Origin: Adiantum capillus-veneris
Lineage: Eukaryota; Streptophyta; Polypodiopsida; Polypodiales; Pteridaceae
DNA: 64,000 bases
NCBI GenBank assembly: GCA_014529385.2
Contig: CM043967.1
Span: 134,487,182 to 134,551,181, forward strand
Reading direction: 5' to 3'
Shown here one piece after another: positions 55,878 to 64,000 of the stretch; positions within the stretch are counted from its first letter, which is position 1, and each line of letters opens with the position of its first letter. The notes beneath the pieces are model-generated. The model was not told where the DNA came from and searched no databases. It was given only the letters and a program-made list of their open reading frames with translations. The position numbers were made by a program, and so were the translations under genes.

Positions 55878-56802
55878 GTGTAGGTTATCTAATTCTCCTA
55901 AATTATTTCCTCATGTTAAACTGATCATTTAATATGGGGAAGTGCCAGGGGAGAAAAAGCTAGAATATTGGTTAAGCTGGCAGACTAGCCATTGTAGGGA
56001 TCCAAAGGAGGGAAAATAGGGATCCAAGGGGGGGGGGGGGGGGGGGGGGGGAGGCGGAGGCATCTGCAAAAGAGCAATGTGCAACAATGGGATTTAAAAA
56101 CCCTAAGGTTCAGCCCAATAAGACTTCCAAAATGCTAAGGTTACAAAATTCAAAGGTTGTGTCCAATGGTCAAGATTAGTAAAATTAAATGTAGTGAGTG
56201 TGGCAAAAAAAGTCTTCAAGGCTCCTACATAGGAGGGGGTGAGCCCTGTTAGTAGGGGATGAGAGAGAAACACACACATATACCCACAGGCTCCCTTTAC
56301 ACAAAGGGACTAGGGGACACATGTCAGCTCCCTAGGCCTATTGCCCACAAGGTGCACTCAAATCCTATTGGATGGCCATAGAGGTGGACCAATGAGAATT
56401 AGTCTAGAGTAAATCTAGTTTAATTCATTTAAAACACTTAATAAAAGAACCAATAAGAATTATGCTCTCTAGAAGACTATTGGACAGTCTCCCAAGGGGT
56501 CCAATGAGCATTCATCAGCCCAATGGCTTGCCTGATTCCTATTGGCCAGAAGACAAAAGGGTCTAATGAGAAATTAGTTGCATTATTTAGTTACCTAAAT
56601 CTCTCACAAAAGGGGAAAGGGGGACACAAGTCGTAAGGCTATCACTTATGCTTCTTAATTCCTATTCGCTAACCTTGGAGAGGTCCAATGAGGTGGCGGC
56701 AAGAGGATTTAGCAAGAGGGGTCGACCAAAAGAGAGAGGGGGGTGGTTTTTTAAATGCATTATTCCACACACACTCACACTAGCTCATGTGTGAGTTAAC
56801 AA

Positions 56803-56851
<49 letters not shown>

Positions 56852-57517
56852 TCTCAAGCTTTAATGGAAAGCTCATCATCTACTCCAAGCTTGTGAGAAG
56901 GGAGGCCTACACCAACAACTCTTGACTTTGTGATGCAAATCCAACCAAGAGCCAAGATTCAATGCATGCTAATATCCTCTACCATGCTAATTACTAAGCT
57001 ATGCTAAGATTTTATGAGTGATTATGTGAGGAGATATACTTCTTTCTTGTAAGACTACTCCTTCTCCTCGCAATCCACTATTATACCCTGCTAGCTCTCA
57101 CCATCTTTGAAGTTGTGTGAGGTCTTGCATCTGAGACCATGAGGGAATTGATGTTGTGATTTATAAGTGTTTTCTTAGTGCTTGAAGCTTCCATCTTCAT
57201 TGCACTAGCTAGATATTGAAGGAACACAAAGAATTGCATTGTAAAATGTCTCCCTTGATGGAGGAAACCTATAATACAAAGCCTTTTGGAGGGGGAACCG
57301 GCTCCATCTAAATCCGGTCCTCAAATGTTGTGAATAGCTTAATTTCTCTCTCTTTTGAAGTATTGTTCATGCATATCTAACTAGGTATTATGCTTTTTGT
57401 TGCTCTCTCCACCCAAGCACTCTTGTTATGCTCATTAGGAATCTATTCTAATAAAATGCTCACTATGTTCTTGTTATTTTCCGCTACACTTAAGTTACTA
57501 GGCCAATAAGTGTTACA
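55878..57517 (+). repeat. K2 5' LTR
   Basis: About 1.64 kb ending GTGTTACA. The first bases are altered compared with the 3' LTR (which starts TGTCATAATAACTAATATC). It contains a 24-base G run (56028-56051) where the partner has only five G, and a CT microsatellite at 56804-56849. PBS TGGTATCAGAGC follows at 57519-57530. Confidence 0.88.
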
Positions 57518-57518
57518 T

Positions 57519-57530
57519 TGGTATCAGAGC
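57519..57530 (+). promoter_or_regulatory. K2 primer-binding site (initiator tRNA-Met)
   Basis: TGGTATCAGAGC begins two bases after the LTR end. Confidence 0.92.
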
Positions 57531-57909
57531 ACAAGGTTTCTCTTTTCTTGCTCAAGAAGGGAGGTCCTCAAGCTAGCTATAACTGGTTGTTATTATTAAT
57601 TGCAATTAAGTAAGTAGAATAGGATTTTTTCAATCCTGCAATCTACTTGCCTTCGTGCAGATAATGGGGCATCACAGTCAAGAGCTATGGTCTTAATAGT
57701 GGAGTCCTACGAGGCTTAACCACTAATGAGCTATTAGAAGCTTGACAAGAGCCGATGCTGTTTTGGTGTTGAAAGACCCTCTCTTCTACTCCTTGCAATT
57801 AATGGTATTCGAGCCATGGGTACAATAGCTTGAGTGCTTTTCTAAAGGGGTAAAGAGGGGTAGCGAATAGGGCCTGAAGTGCCAAAGTACACCTAAAAAA
57901 GTTGTGAGA
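57531..57909 (+). other. K2 leader
   Basis: About 380 bp between the PBS and the first gag ATG (57910). No ORF or other signal is recognised. Confidence 0.6.
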
Positions 57910-59340
57910 ATGGCTGACAATAGTAAAGAGATTGGAGTATATGTTGATAGATTTGATCTTGCTAATGAGCAGGATACTAATGATGCCCCATATGCTTGTT
58001 AACTACCTTGTTTCTAGGCTTCAACAAGCCATGGGCAATCCATCCCTCCAAAGTGAAGTGCAACGTCAGCTTTGTGCTCATGGGATTCTCCAAAATCCCC
58101 AGCATAACAAGAGAGTACCTAGGAATCCTCCTTGTGAGACTCCCAAAAGAGGCCTCTCTCCGATTTGGGAAGAAGAAGAGCATCCATATGAAGGGCTCAA
58201 AAATTTTCTTCTTGATGACGCATCTCCTTCCCAAAGAAGAACTTAAGAGCCCCCACCAAAAGAACAAGAAAGAAGTGAGTCTCCTGCCACCTTGATGGAG
58301 ATGCCTCCACAAAGACTGCAGGCAAAATGCTGTCCATAACCTCCTGAATGGAGAAAACCATCACACACTTCTCCACATCATAATTCAAAGAGGGATGACA
58401 AAAAACAAGAGAAGAAAAAGGCAAGAAAGAGGTCACCCTCTTCTCCATCTTATTCATCCTCTTCTTCTTATGAAGAAAGTGATGGTGCAGACAAAGAGGA
58501 TCAAGGCAAGAAAAAGGAAAGAAAGAGGTCACCCTCTTCTGTATCTTCCTCATATTCTTCCTCCTCTAAAGAAAGTGATGTTGCAACTTTTGAACGATAA
58601 AAAAGAAGAGGTTATAGGAAATCCTATGCAGCGTGGAAGAGGTCATCCAAGCTCAAGAAGTTCAAAGAGGGAGGAAAGAGAATCTCTTTCCTTACCTACG
58701 ATGGCACCTTTGGTGCTACGGACAAAGTCTTGGCCTTTATCCAACAATTTGATGTGGCGTTTTGCGATGAGGGCTTCACGGAGTCCTCTAAGCTACACCA
58801 TGTAGCTATGCACTTTCAAAAGTCCACCAGGAAATGGTGGTCTAGCCTACGGGCCAGCGGTGAAGCCCCACACATGGAAAGCTTTAAGAGCTTCCATTAT
58901 GAAACAATTTTTGGCCACCGATGCCAACGACCAAGTACTGACCGAATGGCAAAGCTTGAAGCTCTCTCCCTAAGAATCCATTTACAAATATGTAGACAAT
59001 TTTTGGGACTTACAACTCAAAGCCACTGTCTTCAATAAGATGGATTTTGGAGAAAAAAAACAAAAATTTTATGCGGGCTTAACTAAAGAAATGGCAGAGT
59101 ATGTCAACTCCCAAAGGCCACGCACCATATCTGTGGTTATACACCATACTACTGTGGCTTCTCAAATCAATTTCTAAACAGGGGCTAAGAGAAATCTTAA
59201 ACCCACAAAAAACAAGGGTTCCAATGAGCGTAAGGGGAAGGATAATGTCCAAAAGTCTCCTAAGGGAAATTCCAATAACAACAAAGCTAAGGAGAAGGGA
59301 GTTTACAAATGCAAAAATAAAATCTCTCTTGAAGAGCTTG
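57910..59340 (+). pseudogene. K2 gag
   Basis: ATG at 57910 (MADNSKEIGVYVDRFDL), with an early frame break. An Arg/Ser/Glu-rich region follows, with two near copies of GAAAGAGGTCACCCTCTTCT (58425 and 58522). The gag core (YDGTFGATDKVLAFIQQFDV, HHVAMHFQKSTRKWWSSLRA) lies at about 58700-58880 and continues in a shifted frame (EMAEYVNSQRPRTIS). At least three frameshifts. Gag would form the particle. Confidence 0.75.
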
Positions 59341-60075
59341 AGCGAAGGATAACCGTTGTTTCAAGTGCGGCGAGCAAGGGCATGCATACCGCGCTTGCCC
59401 CCAAAAGAACACCCACCATGAGCATCCTAGAGCTACCTTGGTTGAAATCCAAGAAGAGGAAGCTCACCACAAAGGATCTCCTCTATGCCATGCTTGGGGA
59501 AAGGTAAGAGAACACGATGCTGATATTCTCTTTGACCCTGGTTCTACTCACAATTTCATATCCACAGAGTTGGCCACCAAGCTAGGCATCCAAGCTTATG
59601 AGATGGAGATGTCCTACCCGGAGATGGTGCTTTCAAGGGGCCAGAAGCTTCAGTCACTCCCTTAATTGGGAAATTGAGGCTCCATGTCCAAATCTATGTG
59701 GACAAAGAGGACTTCTTTATCTCTCCTTTCAAGCACAAGGATGTAATCCTAGGGGCACCATGGTTTGATTGCATGGCTGCCAATGTTAAATTCCCTAAAA
59801 GGAGAATCTACTTTAGGTTCAAGAAAAAAGATATGTACATAGATGCCAAAGAGATGGGTAACACCATACCCATTCTACATACTCAAGCTTTCAATAAGTC
59901 AATGAAGAGCTCTATTTCCGTGTACATGATTTTTGTTCAACATTCTCAAAATGAACCTAATGCTTTAGCAAAGGAAAATATAAACAATTACAAGGAATTA
60001 GAGTCATCCAATTTTCTCAAGGGATTTCAAGATGTATTTATTGATGAAATCCCTTGTGAACTACCTCCTAAATGA
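59341..60075 (+). pseudogene. K2 zinc knuckle and protease
   Basis: Zinc knuckle CFKCGEQGHAYRAC (CX2CX4HX4C) at about 59360-59400, then a protease with DILFDPGSTHNFISTELATK, where the active-site DSG or DTG is DPG. After a TAA (59663-59665) it continues with FKHKDVILGAPWFDCMAANV. It ends near the linker to RT (FQDVFIDEIPCELPPK) at TGA 60073-60075. Confidence 0.8.
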
Positions 60076-60830
60076 TGCAATGATGACCATGCAATTGAAC
60101 TCCTTCCAGGAAGTTCATCGCCTAATAAACCTCCTTATAGAGTTTCGCAAGCTCAACAAGAGGAGATAATATGGCAAGTGCAATAGTTAGTTGAGAATGG
60201 CATGATTAGGCCTAGCTCATCTCCATTTTGTTCACCCGTGCTATTAGTGCAAAAGAAAGACAGCACATATCATATGTGTGTTGACTATAGAGCACTAAAT
60301 AGGATCACTATCAAAAATAGGTTTCCCGTTCCACGGGTAGAAGACCTATTTGATAAGCTACAAGGGTCGACCTACTTTAGTAGAATTGACCTAAAAAGTG
60401 GTTACCATCAAATAAGGATAGTTGATCAAGACATTGTAAAGACCGCATTTCGTACTATGAATACATTGTCATGTCTTTTGGCTTGACCAATGCACCAGCC
60501 ACATTCAACCGCTTGATGGAGAAGCTATTCAGGTCTCACCAAACCTTTATTGGAGCGTTCTTTGATGATATCATCATCTACTCTAATTCACTAGACGAAC
60601 ACAAGCAACACCTCCAGGTAATATTTCAAGTCTTAAGAGAGAATAAACTTGCTGTTAACTGAAATAAAAGTGAGTTTTTCTTACAAGAGATTCAAAATTT
60701 AGGTCACTTTATCTCTCAAGATGGCATCCAAATGGATCCATCAAAGTTAGAGGTAATAAAAGGATGGCCTAAACTAAGGAATCTTCATGAACTAAGAAGC
60801 TTTATAGGTATGGTCTGCCAAGGAGAACAA
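60076..60830 (+). pseudogene. K2 reverse transcriptase
   Basis: Motifs: [52 protein letters not shown], then a frameshift at about 60455-60470 into [20 protein letters not shown] and the intact catalytic box FFDDIIIYS. It continues through SEFFLQEIQNLGHFISQDGI after a TGA at 60660-60662. The sequence breaks off near 60810 (LRSFIGMV). Confidence 0.85.
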
Positions 60831-61435
60831 TGCTTTCAAAAAGCTTATGTCTCAACTTGTGCTTACACTATTGGATCTCTCAAAGCCATTTCAGGTCCAA
60901 TGTGATGACTGTGGTGATTGTGTTGGGGCTTTTTTTCTCCAAGAAGGGCACGCCATAGCCTATGAAAGTTGAAGGATCGACCCTAATGATTGGGTATTAC
61001 TTAGATTTCCCAAGGCTTGATTAAGGCACACGATGGGCAAGAATCCTACGGGACACCAAAAGTACTATGCTAAGTTAGCAAAATGGTACTATTTTCCCTT
61101 CCAGATTCTTAGACCAATCAATAATATGGCCTATCAACTCAAGTTCCCAAGCCATTGGCTCATACACAATGCTTTCCATGTGAGCCTACTAAAGCCTTAC
61201 AAAGGAGACCCACCTGAAGAACCAACTATTGAAGACCCACCGAAGATTGAGGACCAAGAAGAGGTGCTGCAGCCGGAGTCCATTCTCCGACATGAAGACA
61301 AGGTATTCAGAGGCGGTAAGACTATGTGACAATATCTTATTAAGTTTAAAAATTATCCTTTTGAAGATGCTAGATGGATGCAAGGCATACAATTAAAGGA
61401 TAATTTAAACCTTGTCAATGCTTCCCTAGAGTAAG
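60831..61435 (+). pseudogene. K2 RNase H trace, integrase C-terminus and chromodomain
   Basis: A fragment of RNase H (LSKPFQVQCDDCGDCVGAFF, with an extra break) at about 60875-60970 is followed within 60 bp by integrase C-terminal sequence (YYAKLAKWYYFPFQILRPI, HNAFHVSLLKPYKGD) and a chromodomain end (YLIKFKNYPFEDARWM) split by a TGA at 61327-61329. The integrase zinc-binding and catalytic core are absent, about 1.5 kb of expected sequence. A deletion joins RNase H to the integrase end. Confidence 0.8.
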
Positions 61436-61789
61436 AAAATGTAAAAATGTTTAAAATGAACAGATTTTTTGTCTTATAAGACTCTCTTTTTATTTATTGT
61501 GCACAAATGTTAATTAGTATGCATGCTTAGAACCAAGTTTGTGGAGAAGACGTCTTCCAAACACAAAGTAGAGCTTGTCACTCTACTATAGAAGATTGAT
61601 AGGACTAATGTGTAGACATGCTTGCGGCAGCCTTAGGCTCTCAAGTGCCAAATGGATTAGTCATCCATTCTAGAACAATGTCGTAGGGTAAGATAGGGAT
61701 CCTCTACCCGCTAGAAAAAGGACTAATAAATAGGCTTTATCTTCTCTACCCCATACTCAATGACGACTATGATTTCAAGAGAGAGGTAA
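61436..61789 (+). other. K2 3' untranslated region and polypurine tract
   Basis: About 350 bp without an ORF, ending in a purine-rich stretch TTTCAAGAGAGAGGTAA (to 61789) directly before the 3' LTR. Confidence 0.6.
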
Positions 61790-62710
61790 TGTCATAATAA
61801 CTAATATCTAATTCTCTTAAATTATTTTCTCATATTAAACTGATCATTCAATATGGGAAAGTGCCAGGGGAGAAAAAGCTAGAATATTGGTTAAGCTGGA
61901 AAACCGGTCACAGTAGGGATCCAAAGGAGGGAAAATAAGGATCCAAAGGGGGAGGCCATCTGCAAAAGAGCAATGTGCAACAATGGGATCTAAAAACCCT
62001 AATTTTTAACCCATTAAGACTTCCAAAATGCTAAGGTTCCAAAATTCAAAGGTTGTGTCCAATGGTCAAGCTTAGTAAAATTGGATGCTTAGTGAGTGTG
62101 CCAAAAAAGTCTTCAAGAGTCCTACATAGGAGGGGGCGAGCCCTGTAAGTAGGGGATGAGAGAGAAACACACACACACACACACACTCATAGGCTCCCTT
62201 TACACAAAGGGAATAGGGGACACATGTCAGCTTCCTAGGCCAATTGCCCACAAGGTGCACTTAAATCCTATTGGATGTCTGGCCATAGAGGTAGAACAAT
62301 GAGAATTAGGCTAGAGTAAATCTAGTTTAATTCAATTAAAAACACTAAATAAAAGAACCAATAAGAATTAAGCTCTATAAAAGACTATTGGATAGTCTAT
62401 CAAGGGGTCTAATGAGCATTCAATAGCCCAATGGCTTGCCTGATTCCTATTGGCCAGAAGAAAAAGGGGTCCAATGAGAGTTTAGCTGCATTATTTAATT
62501 ACCTTAAGCTCTCACAAAAGGGGAAAGGGGGTCATATGTCATAAGGCTAACACTTATGCTTCTTAAATCCTATTCGCTAACCTTGGAGAGGTCCAATGAG
62601 GTGCCAGCAAGAGGATTTAGCAAGAGGGGTCAACCAAGAGAGAGAGGGGGCTGATTTTTCAAATGCATTATTCCACACACACTCACACTAGCTCATGTGT
62701 GAAGTAATAA

Positions 62711-62764
<54 letters not shown>

Positions 62765-63432
62765 TTCTCAAGCTTTAATAGAAAGCTCATCATCTACTCC
62801 AAGCTTGTGAGAAGGGACGCCTACACCAACAACTCTTGGCTTTGTGATGAAAATCCAACAAAGAGCCAAACTTCAATGCATGATTATCTTCTCTACCATG
62901 CTAATTACTAAGCTATGCTAAGATTTTATGAGTGATTATGTGAGGAGATATACTTCTTTCTCGAAAGACTACTCCTTCTTCCTCTCAATCTACTCTCATA
63001 CCTTGCTAGCTCTCACCATCTTCGAAGGTGTGTAAGGTCTTGGGTCTGAGACCATGAGGGAATTGACGTTGTGCTTTATAAGTGTTTGCTTAGTGCTTGA
63101 AACTTCCATCTTCATTGCACTAGCTAGTTATTGAAGGAACACAAAGAATTGTATTGTAAAATGTCTCCCTTGATGGGGGAAACCTATAATAGAAAGCCTT
63201 TCGGAGTGGGGACCGACTCCATGTAAATCCGGTCCTCAATTGTTATCAATAGCTTAATTTCTCTCTCTTTGGAAGTATTGTTCATGCCTATCTAACTAGG
63301 TGTTATGATTTTTGTTGCTCTCTCCACCCAAGCACTCTTGTTATGCTCATTAGGAATCTATTCTAATGAAATGCTCACTATGTTCATGTTATTTTCCACT
63401 ACACTCAAGTTACTAGGTCAATAAATGTTACA
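61790..63432 (+). repeat. K2 3' LTR
   Basis: TGTCATAATAACTAATATC...AATGTTACA, 1643 bp, with a CT microsatellite at 62713-62750. It aligns end to end with 55878-57517 with many substitutions and small indels. The target duplication follows. Confidence 0.9.
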
Positions 63433-63912
63433 TAGGTGATCACCGATGAGAGGTCCACCACTTATTCCATTTTTACATGATTTTTACTATGATCGGCCAC
63501 TATGGGCGTCCATGTGTCAATGGATCAGACTCTTATAAAAGGCCCATTTTGACCTAAAATCCTCATTCTTTGAGGTGCATGCTAAGAAGTGCTCTTGCTC
63601 CACCTCTATCTCCTTCTCCTTCGTGTGCTCACGTGTGTGTGTGTGTGTGTGTATGCTTGAGAGAGAGAGAGAAATTGGGCATTGCGGCGGCATCGATAGC
63701 GGTGAGGCGGTTGAGCGTGGCGGCGGTGGCGGTGGCGGCTTCTTCTTCTTCACGACATAGAATCCTTCATGACGAAAAGCATTGAGCAGTGAGTGACACA
63801 TCATTGCCCCTTTGAGCTTGCTAGGACAATCTAGTTGTGTGCTTGCAGCCATTGGTGGCTTCCACATGGTGTTTGGCAAATTCCCTACCTTCGACACGTG
63901 CGGAAAAGTGCA
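63433..63912 (+). repeat. M2 3' LTR, second part
   Basis: Resumes with GATCACCGATGAGAGG, which M also has, and continues through a TATAAAAGG box (63534-63542), AAGTGCTCTTGCTCCA, a GT then GA run (63630-63671) and GACACGTGCGG. The end near 63912 is approximate because M reads GACATACGCGCACA here and M2 has diverged. Confidence 0.75.
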
Positions 63913-64000
63913 AAACCCTAAAATGAGAGTCAAACAATAATAACTAGACCATTAATTATACTTCAAGAAATATTACAACAACAGACACTTAATACACGTC
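63913..64000. other. Flank beyond M2
   Basis: AT-rich sequence at the window edge. Nothing is recognised, and no target duplication can be tested because the M2 left end is lost. Confidence 0.4.

Larger units (their letters stand above)
55878..63432 (+). mobile_element. K2: chromovirus remnant inserted in the M2 LTR
   Basis: LTRs at 55878-57517 and 61790-63432, an initiator-Met PBS after the first, a purine-rich tract before the second, and taggtg on both sides (55873-55878 and 63433-63438). The interior (about 4.3 kb) holds gag, one zinc knuckle, protease, RT, a trace of RNase H and a chromodomain end. Nearly all of integrase is deleted. The LTRs differ by many substitutions, so this is an old insertion despite its nested position. 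Sequence similarity to K is low. Confidence 0.88.
53817..63912 (+). mobile_element. M2: 3' end of a second M-family copy
   Basis: From 53817 (CAATCTTAGGGAATGTATAT, matching M's minus strand near 15050) through the small acidic ORF, the 3' untranslated region, the polypurine tract and the LTR, all in the order seen in M but on the plus strand. The left end is cut by O. The LTR is split by K2 at 55878-63432 and resumes at 63433. Divergence from M is large enough to suggest an older copy. Confidence 0.8.

Overview
The window is plant nuclear DNA made almost entirely of LTR retrotransposons nested inside one another. I found no host protein gene, tRNA, rRNA or CRISPR array. The plant assignment rests on four points: primer-binding sites complementary to the 3' end of initiator-methionine tRNA (TGGTATCAGAGC) in four elements; Ty3/Gypsy chromoviruses with C-terminal chromodomains; a Tat-type Ty3/Gypsy element with a second RNase H; and a Ty1/Copia gag-protease. 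The species cannot be named. A large, slowly purged genome such as a gymnosperm, fern or lycophyte would fit, but this is inference.

Layout, left to right. 1-3831: degenerate DNA with no gene. 3832-7445: a decayed minus-strand coding fragment split by S1 (4206-7063), a short non-autonomous LTR element whose interior is mostly two tandem arrays (~170 bp and 43 bp units). 7446-11263: T1, the integrase tail and 3' LTR of a Tat-like element. From 11264 runs O, a plus-strand Ty3/Gypsy element truncated at its 5' end. Its pieces are 11264-12663, 39467-41269 and 49255-53816, separated by two large insertions. The first is M (12664-39461, minus strand, 5-bp TSD ctata). M itself carries C (18316-21981, Copia-type, TSD caaag) in its RT/RNase H region and K (26497-36458, composite chromovirus array, TSD taaga) in gag. 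The second is T2 (41270-49254, minus, Tat lineage). To the right lies M2 (53817-55877 and 63433-63912), the 3' end of another M-family copy in plus orientation. O ends where M2 begins, and M2's LTR is split by chromovirus K2 (55878-63432, TSD taggtg).

Relative age follows from the nesting: M2, then O, then M and T2, then C and K. LTR pairs agree by eye: K's outer LTRs and C's LTRs are nearly identical, M's differ by several percent, and K2's and T2's differ most. Most coding regions keep their frame over long distances and are broken mainly by isolated stops one C-to-T step from Gln or Arg codons.

The most unusual content is in M. After a complete gag, protease, RT/RNase H and integrase it carries, in frame with the integrase behind one TGA, a second aspartic-protease-like domain followed by four W(V/I)PK repeats. 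Next come an internal polypurine tract and a small acidic ORF that is also present in M2. O has a long extra ORF with a coiled coil in the position where some retroelements carry env. C has an in-frame deletion that removes integrase and RT while keeping gag-protease. K holds three full LTRs and one partial LTR inside a single target-site duplication.
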